Shown here piece by piece: positions 8,314-16,669 of a stretch of 64,000 bases of DNA (its first letter is position 1; every line of letters begins with the position of its first letter). The notes beneath the pieces are model-generated. The model was not told the DNA's origin. It saw nothing but the letters and a program-made list of their open reading frames with translations, and did not search any database. A program made the translations under genes and the position numbers. Source of the DNA: an uncultured Prevotellaceae bacterium (GTDB taxonomy: Bacteria > Bacteroidota > Bacteroidia > Bacteroidales > Bacteroidaceae); contig ONLL01000002.1 in NCBI GenBank assembly GCA_900318685.1, positions 62,001 to 126,000 of the forward strand, read 5' to 3'.

Positions 8314-11181
8314 ATGAAGATGAGAAAGAAGGTGATACTACAACTGATGAGATGGAACGTGGTGGTGCTGTTGCTGTTGCTCGTGTCGACGGCTGCCTAT
8401 GCTGTGCCGGCAAAGCCGGGAGTGAGACGACAACTGAAGCTGGACGACGGCACAACGGTCAGTGCCATGCTGGTGGGCGACGAGCACGGACACTACTGGT
8501 TGGGCACTAACGGCAAGACCTATCTGACTGTAGACAGGGATGATAAGGCCATGGAAGTGAATTTGGAAGGGATAAAGGAACAAGCTCAGGAGCGTCGCCT
8601 CGCTGTCGACCAACGTCGCGCTCGCCGACTTGCTGCCGCTAAGAAGGTGGGCACGGTGGGCGAATATATTGGTGAGAAGAAGGGACTGATCCTCCTGGTG
8701 AACTTCAGTGATGTGTCGTTCAAAAATGCGAACGACAACGCCCTCTACCAGCGCATCGCCAACGAGGAGAATTTTTCGGAAGGACAATTCCACGGATCGG
8801 TCTACGACTATTTCTATGCACAGAGTGAAGGGCAGTTTAAACTCACCTTCGACGTGGTGGGGCCCTATACGGTGTCGAAGAATCAGTCGTACTATGGCTC
8901 TAACAATGCCCGGGGCGACGATAAGTACCCGGCTACGATGGTGATTGAGGCCTTAAAGCAGGCCGATGAAGAGGTGAACTTTGCCGACTACGACTGGGAT
9001 GACGACGGCGAGGTGGATCAGGTGTTCGTGATCTATGCCGGCAAGGGCGAGGCCGACGGCGGCCCTTCCTACACAATCTGGCCCCATGAGTATTCGCTGT
9101 CGTATGCACAGTATTTCGGTGATGGAGAAGGTGCACAGTTTCTCGATGGAATGACGATCGACACGTACGCCTGCGGTTCTGAGTTAAACGGATCGGGAAA
9201 CCTCGAAGGTATCGGTACGATCTGTCATGAGTTCAGCCATTGTCTGGGCTACCCTGACTTCTATGACACTGACTACAGTGGCGGACAAGGCATGGGCAAC
9301 TGGGACTTGATGGACGGAGGATGCTACAACGGTGATGGCTTTGTGCCTTCAGGCTTCACTAGTTGGGAGCGCTGGGTGGCAGGATGGAAGAAACCTATCG
9401 AGCTGGAGAATACGAAGAACATCGAGAACATGAAATCGCTGATGGACGGTGGCGAGTGTTACATCGTATATAACAAAGGTCACCGCAACGAGTATTTCCT
9501 GCTGGAGAACCGTCGTCTGGCCAACTGGGATGCTGCCTTGCCAGGGAGCGGGCTGCTTATCCTTCATGTGGACTATAATGAGATGGTGTGGGAGTCGAAC
9601 CAGCCTAACGATGTGCCCAGCCGACAACGTATGACATGGATTCCTGCCGACAATAATTACCAGTACACGATGTATATGGGCACGAAGTATTACAGCTTCG
9701 AGGGCATGGCCAACGACCCGTTCCCCTATGGTGCGGTGAATGCTTTCAACAAGTCGACTACGCCTGCGGCCAAGTTCTATAACAAGAATATTGACGGATC
9801 TTATTATCTGGACTCTTCAATAGAGAATATCACGAGAAATGGTGATGGTACCGTCTCTTTCTTCTTCCGTGGGTTGACGAATGTTTCCACGCCGACATTC
9901 TCGCATGAGTCGGGACACTACGAAGAGCCGTTCGCAGTGACCATCAGTTGTGAGACGGAGGGCGCCAAGATCCATTACACCCTTGACGGCTCAAAGCCCA
10001 CGAAGTCCAGCGCCATTTACACTGAACCGATCTTGGTGAAAGGTAACACGACGTTGAAGGCAGTTGCCTATGAAGGTGATGACGAGAGTAAGATAGCCAC
10101 GGCCTGCTATATCTTTGATTCTAACTTGATGACCTTTAAACGGGTGGAAAATGTCGATGAAATCATCAGCGGCATGCGCTATGTCATTGTCTGCGACTCA
10201 AAGTTGAAGGCTGCGGGCAGGCTTGACAACAAGAGACTGGTGAGCGAGGATGTGGTGATAAAGGGCGATGTCGTCACGATAAATGACAGCATCTCGGTGT
10301 TTACACTGGTTGGCAGCGGCGACAGCTATTCGCTGAAGAACGCAGAAGGTCAGTATCTCTATGCCGTCAAAGCTAAGGAACTGGCATATAGCGATGAAGA
10401 GAAGATGTGGACGTTGGAAGACGGGGATGGGGGAGTAACGATAGGCTGTACGTATGGCAAGATGTTCTATAACGTCACCAGTCCACGCTTTAACGTGTAT
10501 ACCCTTAATTATACCTCATCGTCGATGATTGCTGCCAATCTCTATATGGAGTATTACGTTGGCCCAGGACCCGTTCTGCCCGACCCGGTAATCTATGCTG
10601 AAGATTCGCTGAACATCTATGCATTCGTGGGTGACACGCGGACAAAGAGCATCAGCGTGGTAAGCGAACACCTGGCTGAAGATATTACAGTCACTCTGGC
10701 CGATGATAATCATGTATTCTCATTGGATGCTGCAACCATCGCGAAGACGGAATCGGAAGGGGAAGGCATGTTGCTGAATGTGACCTTCAATCCCGTTAAG
10801 GCTGGCATCTATCATGGCACGATAACTCTGACCAGTGCCGGGGCTGATACGGTGATGGTGGCACTCTGTGGCTCTGCCTTGGGCAAGGGTGGCTATGTCG
10901 TGCCTTCGGATGAAGATGGACACGTCTATCCGCAGGACAAGTCCGTCACAATGTTCGATGCCAGCGAGCTGATGAATGCTTATGGTGGAGAGCTGATGAA
11001 GGATGAGAATGGTCGCGTCTGGCGGGTGAGGGAGAATGCCGACGGTACGCTGACGTTGATCATCGGTGCTCGGATGATGACGCTCGAGAAGAATGTGGTT
11101 TACAATCTTAATGGCCAGCGGGTGGATAAACCTAAGTCAGGCGTCTACATCGTGAATGGCAGAAAGGTTGTGCTGAAGTGA
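8314..11181 (+). CDS. Secreted M6-family metalloprotease
   Basis: A 955-residue secreted zinc protease of the M6 (immune inhibitor A-like) type. A basic start and a hydrophobic run (VVVLLLLLVSTAAYA) form the signal peptide. The catalytic motif HEFSHCLGYPDFYD is at about residues 305-318, where the two His and the Glu give the HExxH zinc site. VYDYFYAQSEGQF and DYDWDDDGEVDQVFVIYAGKG are also typical of the family. After the protease comes a chitobiase C-terminal-like module (about 530-605, IHYTLDGSKPT). The tail VVYNLNGQRVDKPKSGVYI is shared with five other exported proteins here. The frame is open far upstream, but the promoter places the start at 8314 or 8320. It is a paralogue of the protease at 22.7 kb. 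Confidence 0.9.
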   Translation: MKMRKKVILQLMRWNVVVLLLLLVSTAAYAVPAKPGVRRQLKLDDGTTVSAMLVGDEHGHYWLGTNGKTYLTVDRDDKAMEVNLEGIKEQAQERRLAVDQRRARRLAAAKKVGTVGEYIGEKKGLILLVNFSDVSFKNANDNALYQRIANEENFSEGQFHGSVYDYFYAQSEGQFKLTFDVVGPYTVSKNQSYYGSNNARGDDKYPATMVIEALKQADEEVNFADYDWDDDGEVDQVFVIYAGKGEADGGPSYTIWPHEYSLSYAQYFGDGEGAQFLDGMTIDTYACGSELNGSGNLEGIGTICHEFSHCLGYPDFYDTDYSGGQGMGNWDLMDGGCYNGDGFVPSGFTSWERWVAGWKKPIELENTKNIENMKSLMDGGECYIVYNKGHRNEYFLLENRRLANWDAALPGSGLLILHVDYNEMVWESNQPNDVPSRQRMTWIPADNNYQYTMYMGTKYYSFEGMANDPFPYGAVNAFNKSTTPAAKFYNKNIDGSYYLDSSIENITRNGDGTVSFFFRGLTNVSTPTFSHESGHYEEPFAVTISCETEGAKIHYTLDGSKPTKSSAIYTEPILVKGNTTLKAVAYEGDDESKIATACYIFDSNLMTFKRVENVDEIISGMRYVIVCDSKLKAAGRLDNKRLVSEDVVIKGDVVTINDSISVFTLVGSGDSYSLKNAEGQYLYAVKAKELAYSDEEKMWTLEDGDGGVTIGCTYGKMFYNVTSPRFNVYTLNYTSSSMIAANLYMEYYVGPGPVLPDPVIYAEDSLNIYAFVGDTRTKSISVVSEHLAEDITVTLADDNHVFSLDAATIAKTESEGEGMLLNVTFNPVKAGIYHGTITLTSAGADTVMVALCGSALGKGGYVVPSDEDGHVYPQDKSVTMFDASELMNAYGGELMKDENGRVWRVRENADGTLTLIIGARMMTLEKNVVYNLNGQRVDKPKSGVYIVNGRKVVLK

Positions 11182-11215
11182 CAACTGATAGCGACAGGTT
11201 AAAATAGCTCATCTT

Positions 11216-11252
11216 CCCCCCTCTCTTCACGAGAGGGGGGCAGGGGGAGAGG
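11216..11252 (+). repeat. GC-rich palindromic element, copy C
   Basis: CCCCCCTCTC and GAGAGGGGGG form a perfect 10-bp stem, followed by CAGGGGGAGAGG. The layout is that of copies A and B, here between genes, 35 bases after the M6 protease stop, where it could also act as a transcript-end hairpin. Confidence 0.55.
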
Positions 11253-11259
11253 CTTCTTT

Positions 11260-11498
11260 ATAAAACGAAGTACTGCGACCCTCACGAGCCGCAGCACTTA
11301 CAAGCCTATGTTTAACTAAAAATCCTTTTTCAATGAAAGAAATTTTCAGTCCAATAAGACTAAAAATTTGAAAGTTTAAAAGGGAGCTTCACAGCGACCT
11401 CCTGTTACCCACAGTTGAAAACTTTCTTTTTTACCAATAACTAAAAACCTAAAACTATAAATATTACTACTAACCTAAAACAATCTATTAACCTTTTG
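11260..11498 (-). ncRNA. Candidate structured small RNA
   Basis: No open frame fits this stretch, but it has the parts of a minus-strand RNA gene. TACCTTTG on the minus strand (11505-11512) with TTG 20 bases upstream would start a transcript near 11498. Two abutting stems follow: GAAAGTTT/AAACTTTC (11370-11377 with 11419-11426) and a 12-pair stem AAATTTTCAGTC/GACTAAAAATTT (11340-11351 with 11358-11369). At the end a 10-pair GC-rich hairpin (11270-11297) is followed by TTCGTTTTATAAAG, a plausible terminator. The first 90 bases are AU-rich and contain TTTTAGGTT twice. I do not recognise an Rfam class; 6S-like or mRNA-binding roles are open. Confidence 0.45.
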
Positions 11499-11504
11499 AC
11501 GGTG

Positions 11505-11512
11505 CAAAGGTA
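11505..11512 (-). promoter_or_regulatory. -7 box of candidate small RNA
   Basis: TACCTTTG on the minus strand, with CTTGCC 20 bases upstream as the -33 region. No protein gene on this strand lies within 300 bases downstream. Confidence 0.5.
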
Positions 11513-11760
11513 CGACGATTTTTCGTTTCTGGCAAGACTTTCATTCGAAAACATGCATAAATACCCATCATTCTTGATAAAAATCAAGCATTGTGCACGA
11601 AAACAATGCAAATTCTTGCATTCTTGTATGCATTTTCGTCGACTAGGGTGAACCTTTGAGACTCAAGTTTCGAAGGTCCTTTCGTTCGCTTATTAGATAA
11701 ATTTCTCACGCTCGGCAAAAATAATCCATTCTTTTTGCTCTCACTTAATCGAAATTTTCG

Positions 11761-11768
11761 TACCTTTG
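11761..11768 (+). promoter_or_regulatory. -7 box of coiled-coil protein gene
   Basis: TACCTTTG ends 25 bases before the ATG at 11794. A start near 11775 excludes the GTG at 11773 as translation start. TTTTTG at 11732-11737 is a candidate upstream box with a rather long gap. The 240 bases before it show no gene. Confidence 0.6.
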
Positions 11769-11793
11769 CAACGTGAATGAAAAGAATGAGCAT

Positions 11794-12426
11794 ATGAAAA
11801 AGTATCTGATCATTGTCATTATCCTGTTGCTGGCAGTCATTGCAATCATGACTCGCCCGGAAAAGGCAGCCCATAAGGCCGCCATGATGAAAGCCGTGAA
11901 GGAGTTTGTGGACGATGAAGCTGCTGAGCGCGGCATCGGCGATGATGCACTGTCGAAGCTCGGCAAGAACATCGTGAACAAGACCATCGAGACGGCCCTC
12001 AATGCGAAGCTGAAGATGAACGATTATTACCTCTTTAATACTACGTACGTGCGTCTGAAGGGTGAAGACCAGTTGCTGTCGGTAGGACTCTTTGGGCAGG
12101 TAATCACCTTCGACAAGAAGATGCTGCAGGAAAAGTTGGCCGAGTCAATGGAAGCTAAAGAAGAGGCCGAGAACGAACGCGAGGCAGCGAAGCAGAATGC
12201 GAAGGAGCTGAAACGCCTGCAAAAGGAACAGGAGAAGCTGGAGAAAGAGCAGGAGAAAGAGCGCAAGCGTCTGGAGAAGGAGGCCGAAAAGGAACGTAAG
12301 CGCTTAGAGAAGGAGGCTGAGAAGGCTGAGAAAGAGGCTGAGAAAGAGCGCAAGCGCTTAGAGAAAGAAGCTGAGAAAGCTGCCAAGGAGGCTGAGAAGA
12401 TAGCCGAAGATATTGAGAATCGCTAA
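11794..12426 (+). CDS. Membrane-anchored protein with long charged helix
   Basis: A 210-residue protein. An N-terminal membrane segment (KKYLIIVIILLLAVIAIM) is followed by a small domain (about 20-110) resembling the DUF4359 pattern, with YYLFNTTYVRL and LSVGLFGQVITF. From about 112 to the end it is almost wholly Glu, Lys, Arg and Ala, with a 12-residue unit ERKRLEKEAEKx repeated. Such ER/K stretches form a coiled coil or a stable single alpha-helix that can act as a rigid spacer. The function is unknown. It starts at the ATG that follows its own promoter; a GTG 21 bases upstream is probably not used. The two glycosyltransferases follow 30 bases later. Confidence 0.7.
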   Translation: MKKYLIIVIILLLAVIAIMTRPEKAAHKAAMMKAVKEFVDDEAAERGIGDDALSKLGKNIVNKTIETALNAKLKMNDYYLFNTTYVRLKGEDQLLSVGLFGQVITFDKKMLQEKLAESMEAKEEAENEREAAKQNAKELKRLQKEQEKLEKEQEKERKRLEKEAEKERKRLEKEAEKAEKEAEKERKRLEKEAEKAAKEAEKIAEDIENR

Positions 12427-12456
12427 ATCGAAAATCCATAAATCGATATTAGTTCC

Positions 12457-13707
12457 GTGAACGTTCTGATTGTGAACACCAGTGAATGGACTGGTGGGGC
12501 AGCGGTTGCTGCCAGCCGTCTGTGTGATGCCCTCAACGACAATGGAGTAAAGGCTCGTATGCTGGTGCGCGACAAGACTGACGATGATATCACTGTATTC
12601 ACCTGTGGCAATGAGTTGCAAAACCGCTGGAACTTCCTTTGGGAGCGCTTTGTGATCTGGGCGAACAACCGTTTCAGTCGTGAGAACCTCTTCAAGGTGT
12701 CAATAGCCAATGCAGGTGTTGACATCACGAAGACCCACGCGTTTCAGGAGGCTGATATCATCCATCTGCATTGGGTGAACCAGGGTCTGCTGTCGCTGAA
12801 GGGCATCGGCAAAATCCTGCAGAGTGGCAAGCCTGTGGTGTGGACGCTGCACGACATGTGGCCCCTGACGGCTATCTGCCATCATGCCTATGAGTGCGAT
12901 CGCTATCAAGATGGCTGTGGCCAGTGTCCTTTCCTTCGTCATCCTAGAAAGAACGACCTGTCGGCACGTATATTCAAGAAAAAGGAAAAACTGGTCTCTG
13001 CTGGCGCAGGGGCTTTGTCTTTTGTTGCTGTCAGCGAGTGGCTGGCGGAGAAAGCTCGCAGCAGTGCCCTCATCGGACATCTGCCCATCAGAGTAATTCC
13101 TAATGTGCTGTCGTTGCAGCAGTTTACCATCGTCGACCGCATCGATGCCCGCACTGCTGTCGATGCAGACGTGCGCTACGTGATTGCCTTTGGTGCCGCC
13201 CGCATTGATGATCCCATCAAGGGTTTCAACTATCTGGCCGAGGCACTGAGGCTGCTGGTGGATTCGGGACGATTCCGTGCCGAGGATATCCGACTGCTGC
13301 TCTTCGGGCGGGTGAAGGATGCCGGTGTCTTCAATCAACTGCCGGTGCCCTATACCTATCTGGGATATGTAGACGATGTGTATCGCCTGTCGCAGGTGTA
13401 TTCGGCCTCGAATGCCACCGTGTCGTCATCGCTCTACGAGACCTTTGGTCAGACACTCATCGAGGCGATGGCCTGTGGAAGCATACCCGTGTCGTTCGAC
13501 GGCAGCGGACAGACGGATATCATCAGCCATCAGAAGAACGGCTATCTGGCCCACCGGCTGTCGGCCGAGAGCCTGACCGAGGGCATCGCCTGGGCGCTTA
13601 CCCATCCGTTGCCGCCGCAGGAGCTGCGCCGCTGCGTCATCCGTCGCTATTCCGAGAGCGTGGTTGCCCGGCAGTATATGAACCTTTATAATCAAATCAT
13701 GAAATGA
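12457..13707 (+). CDS. Glycosyltransferase family 4 protein
   Basis: A 416-residue GT-B fold glycosyltransferase of family 4, cytoplasmic, transferring a sugar from a nucleotide donor to a glycan or lipid acceptor. The N-terminal Rossmann domain begins VLIVNTSEWTGGAAVAA and includes IIHLHWVNQ and VVWTLHDMWPLT, usual in this subfamily. The C-terminal donor domain has YETFGQTLIEAMACG (E-x7-E type, about 330-344) and GYLAHRLSAESLTEGI. A short Cys/His-rich piece (CHHAYECDRYQDGCGQC) interrupts the N-terminal domain and occurs in relatives. The start is GTG; no better codon lies nearby. It overlaps the next gene by 4 bases, so the two transferases are translationally coupled and probably act in one polysaccharide pathway. 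Confidence 0.88.
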   Translation: MNVLIVNTSEWTGGAAVAASRLCDALNDNGVKARMLVRDKTDDDITVFTCGNELQNRWNFLWERFVIWANNRFSRENLFKVSIANAGVDITKTHAFQEADIIHLHWVNQGLLSLKGIGKILQSGKPVVWTLHDMWPLTAICHHAYECDRYQDGCGQCPFLRHPRKNDLSARIFKKKEKLVSAGAGALSFVAVSEWLAEKARSSALIGHLPIRVIPNVLSLQQFTIVDRIDARTAVDADVRYVIAFGAARIDDPIKGFNYLAEALRLLVDSGRFRAEDIRLLLFGRVKDAGVFNQLPVPYTYLGYVDDVYRLSQVYSASNATVSSSLYETFGQTLIEAMACGSIPVSFDGSGQTDIISHQKNGYLAHRLSAESLTEGIAWALTHPLPPQELRRCVIRRYSESVVARQYMNLYNQIMK

Positions 13708-14492
13708 TCAAGTTTACAGTTATAACGATTACGTATAATGCAGAAGCGGTGTTGGAACGAACCCTGCAGAGTGTGCTCTGTCAGACACATGAGGATGTGG
13801 AGCACCTGATCATCGATGGAGCCTCGACCGACGGCACCCTTGCTATGGCTGAACGTTATAAGGCAGAGAGCGATGCCTCGGAGCTGGGGCATAAGGTGAT
13901 TATACGCTCCGAGCCCGACGACGGCATCTACGATGCCATGAACAAAGGACTGACGCAGGCCTCGGGCGACTATATCATCTATATGAATGCCGGTGACTCG
14001 TTTCCAAAGAAGGACACCCTTGAAACGATAGCCCACCGCTGCCGTCTCAACGAATTGCCCAGCGATGAACTGCCAGCCGTGCTCTATGGTAATACCGACA
14101 TCGTCGACGGTGAAGGCCGTTTTCTCTATCCCCGTAGGTTGCAGCCTCCCCAGCGTCTCACCTGGCGCTCGTTCAAGAAGGGTATGCTGGTGTGTCATCA
14201 GGCTTTCTATGCCCGCACTGACATTGCCAAGAACCTGCAGTATGACACACGGTATAAGTATTCGGCCGATGTGGACTGGTGCATCCGGGTGATGAAAGAG
14301 GCCGAACGCATGTCGCTGCCGCTGTGCAACATCGGCATGGTGGTGGCGAACTACCTGGAGGAGGGTACGACAACTCGCCATCACCAGGAGTCGCTGCGTG
14401 AGCGCTACCGTGTGATGGCGAGTCACTATGGCCAGCTGAGCACGTTCTTCATGCACTGCTGGTTTGCCGTGCGACAGTTTATTTCGCGCTGA
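13704..14492 (+). CDS. Glycosyltransferase family 2 protein
   Basis: A 262-residue GT-A fold family 2 glycosyltransferase. VITITYNAEAVLERTLQSVL and HLIIDGASTDGT are the usual N-terminal nucleotide-sugar motifs. The metal-binding DxD region has the form YIIYMNAGDSF, as in the WcaA-like subfamily. YSADVDWCIRV near 195-205 supplies the later acidic residues. No membrane segment is evident except weak hydrophobicity near the C terminus. The ATG overlaps the stop of the GT4 gene (ATGA). The 3' end runs 14 bases into the convergent GH13 gene, so the two coding regions share their tails. Confidence 0.88.
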   Translation: MIKFTVITITYNAEAVLERTLQSVLCQTHEDVEHLIIDGASTDGTLAMAERYKAESDASELGHKVIIRSEPDDGIYDAMNKGLTQASGDYIIYMNAGDSFPKKDTLETIAHRCRLNELPSDELPAVLYGNTDIVDGEGRFLYPRRLQPPQRLTWRSFKKGMLVCHQAFYARTDIAKNLQYDTRYKYSADVDWCIRVMKEAERMSLPLCNIGMVVANYLEEGTTTRHHQESLRERYRVMASHYGQLSTFFMHCWFAVRQFISR

Positions 14493-16518
14493 CCACTCCC
14501 TTCAGGCCGTCCTTTGTGTAGTAGCCACCGTTCTCGTAGTTGAGGTCGGCAGTCTGTGGCGAACCGTTGTTGCTGAAGATGATGAAGGCAGGCTGAGTGG
14601 CCGAAGAGTTGTTCTGCTTCGAGCCGTCCCACACCCATTTCCACACTTTGTTTCCGTTGGAGGCAGTACCCAGCAGGGTGCAGGCCACGCCTGGCCAGTT
14701 GCCGTTGGCATAAGTGAAGTTGTCAGATGGGGTGTTGGTCCAGGCCCAGCAGTAGACGGTGGCGTCCCAGTTGGAGGGTGCCTCGAAGAAGGCGCATGTC
14801 TCACCCTTGCTGACGGTGCAGAACGATGGGATCTCGACGGGCTTTTCGCTCTCTTTCTCTTTTACGACGTAGGTGCGCTCGATGGTGCCAGTCTCTTTAC
14901 CGTCGATGGATAGGCTGACTTTCAGCGTGTTCTTGCCAACGGGGAGCTGCAGGATGAAGCCGCTGGGAACGGCAGTGGTGGATTTCTCGCCGTTGAGCGT
15001 GTACGTAATCTTCGAATCGCCCTTGGTGGTGATGGCCGACAGGTAAGCCTGCTGTGTGCCTTCGTAGGTGCCAGAAGGCAGATCGACATAAGCCGTCTCC
15101 ATTGATTTAGGCAGGTAGTAGGCGTAGTGATAACCCACGACGGCCTTGGCCCACTGCTTGGTGTCGATGAAGTTCTCGTTGCCCTTCTCGCTGCCGATGA
15201 CCACGAGCATGCGCTCTTCATCGGACGTAGAGATGGTGTTGATGTAGCATCCAGCCTGCGAGCGCACGGTGCGATAGCTGCTCTCGTTGTTGATGCCAGC
15301 CGTCTTGCGGGCAGCCACCATCGCTTTGATCTGGGCGGGATAAGCCTGCCAGTGCTTCATGAAGACGCAGGGCGTGCCGGGCATGGCGAGCATATAGGCG
15401 TTGGCGGCCAGGGTGTCCTTCAGCAGCGGGTCCTGTGCAGCATTCGAGCGGCGCTCGGTGTCATGATTCTCGACGAAGGTCACGGCATAACGACGGTACT
15501 GGCCTGCATCCTGGTTGCTGCTCACGAGCGGCCAGTTTCCGTCGTTCTGCTGCCCCAGACGGGCATAGTTCGTGTTGTTCATGGCATTACGTACGGTATA
15601 GCGGAACTGGAAGTCGAAGGCGGCGCTCTGAATCTGGTCGTTCAGTTTGGTGCCGTCGATCCAGCGTTTAATCGTGTTCGTGCCGTCCCAGCATTCACCG
15701 ACGCTGAACTCTGGCTGTGACGAGGAGTTGTATATGGCTGTATAACTGGCTGAATAGCCCTTCACCATATCATAGCGGAAGCCGGCATAGCCCAGGTCAT
15801 CCTTCAGGAAGTCAAGGTAGGCCTTGACGATGGTCTGTACGTTCTCGCTGCGGTGGTCGAGGTCGCGCATGCCGTCCCATCCCTCGCCCGTGTCGTTGTT
15901 CTTCGACAGCTCGAAGCCATTCTGCGTGGCCCATTGCTTGGTCTTCCCTCCGTCGTCATTGGCGCAGATGTCGGTAGAAACCATCTCGTAGGTGACGCCC
16001 TTGTACGTCTCCTTGGGGAAGTCCACCCAGCTCGACAGATTGCGGCGGTGGTTGATGACCACGTCGGCGATGGTCTTGATCTCGTTGGCCTTGAAGGTGT
16101 TGATGAGTGAGCGCAGCTGCTGCTCATTGCCGAAGGAGCTATTGTAGTTAGAGAACCAGTAGAGGTCGTCGTAGCCCATCGACGTGCCTCCGCAGTTGCC
16201 GCTTTGTGGTAGCCAGACGAGGTCGAAGGTGCCCTTCATCTGGTCGGCCTGCGCCTCGAGGACTGTCCACTGTGAGTCGTCGAACGAGTCCCAATAGAAG
16301 GCCTGCAGCATCACACCGCCATAGTTGGCCGGCCATCCGATGGCTGCCTTGCCCTGAGGCTGGGGATTGGTATTCGTTGTGTCCTTGGGCTCAACGCTCG
16401 TCGTGTCCTTAGGGGTGACAGGCGTCGGCTTTGGTTCCGGGTCATCATCGCCGCAGGCTGTGAATCCGAGCATGATTGTGCCCATGATGAGCATCAGGAA
16501 AAATAGGGTCTTCTTCAT
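14479..16518 (-). CDS. GH13 alpha-amylase lipoprotein with starch-binding module
   Basis: A 679-residue extracellular alpha-amylase lipoprotein that would cleave alpha-1,4 glucans. The signal peptide ends LGFTAC (Cys22) and is followed by a Pro/Thr/Asp linker. GH13 motifs are DVVINH (152-157), GFRYD (nucleophile Asp250), VGECW (acid/base Glu275) and ENHDT (Asp353). After a beta domain the last 110 residues resemble a CBM26-type starch-binding module (TVYCWAWTN, NWPGVACT, FIIFSNNG). A longer open frame exists upstream, but the start used here follows a good promoter and gives a proper lipobox. A LacI-type operator precedes it at the same distance as in the sus operon at 34.5 kb, implying joint control. 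Confidence 0.92.
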   Translation of the reverse strand: MKKTLFFLMLIMGTIMLGFTACGDDDPEPKPTPVTPKDTTSVEPKDTTNTNPQPQGKAAIGWPANYGGVMLQAFYWDSFDDSQWTVLEAQADQMKGTFDLVWLPQSGNCGGTSMGYDDLYWFSNYNSSFGNEQQLRSLINTFKANEIKTIADVVINHRRNLSSWVDFPKETYKGVTYEMVSTDICANDDGGKTKQWATQNGFELSKNNDTGEGWDGMRDLDHRSENVQTIVKAYLDFLKDDLGYAGFRYDMVKGYSASYTAIYNSSSQPEFSVGECWDGTNTIKRWIDGTKLNDQIQSAAFDFQFRYTVRNAMNNTNYARLGQQNDGNWPLVSSNQDAGQYRRYAVTFVENHDTERRSNAAQDPLLKDTLAANAYMLAMPGTPCVFMKHWQAYPAQIKAMVAARKTAGINNESSYRTVRSQAGCYINTISTSDEERMLVVIGSEKGNENFIDTKQWAKAVVGYHYAYYLPKSMETAYVDLPSGTYEGTQQAYLSAITTKGDSKITYTLNGEKSTTAVPSGFILQLPVGKNTLKVSLSIDGKETGTIERTYVVKEKESEKPVEIPSFCTVSKGETCAFFEAPSNWDATVYCWAWTNTPSDNFTYANGNWPGVACTLLGTASNGNKVWKWVWDGSKQNNSSATQPAFIIFSNNGSPQTADLNYENGGYYTKDGLKGVVSAK

Positions 16519-16549
16519 TGTCTTTGTTTCGTTGAGGTTTTCGTCGATG

Positions 16550-16557
16550 CAAAGATA
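16550..16557 (-). promoter_or_regulatory. -7 box of GH13 amylase gene
   Basis: TATCTTTG on the minus strand, about 31 bases before the start codon. The matching TTG -33 element 19 bases upstream falls in the loop of the preceding terminator hairpin. Confidence 0.65.
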
Positions 16558-16591
16558 AGAAAAAAGCCGCCCCCAACAAGTTGAGGCGGCT
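16558..16591 (-). terminator. Intrinsic terminator of the exported-protein operon
   Basis: On the minus strand AGCCGCC pairs with GGCGGCT (16585-16591 with 16565-16571), with further CAAC/GTTG pairing inside, and the stem is followed directly by a T-rich run. It ends the transcript of the three genes at 16.7-22.5 kb and abuts the next promoter. Confidence 0.7.
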
Positions 16592-16612
16592 CTTAATATA
16601 GGTATTATTTCG

Positions 16613-16626
16613 TGCAATCGTTTGCA
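16613..16626. promoter_or_regulatory. LacI-type operator before GH13 gene
   Basis: TGCAATCGTTTGCA is the palindrome found at susC/lacI (TGCAAACGTTTGCA) with one changed base. It ends 55 bases upstream of the -7 box, the same gap as at the other two promoters. Confidence 0.6.
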
Positions 16627-16669
16627 ACGAACCTATTTCATGGACTACATTTCACCGTTGACAACGGTT

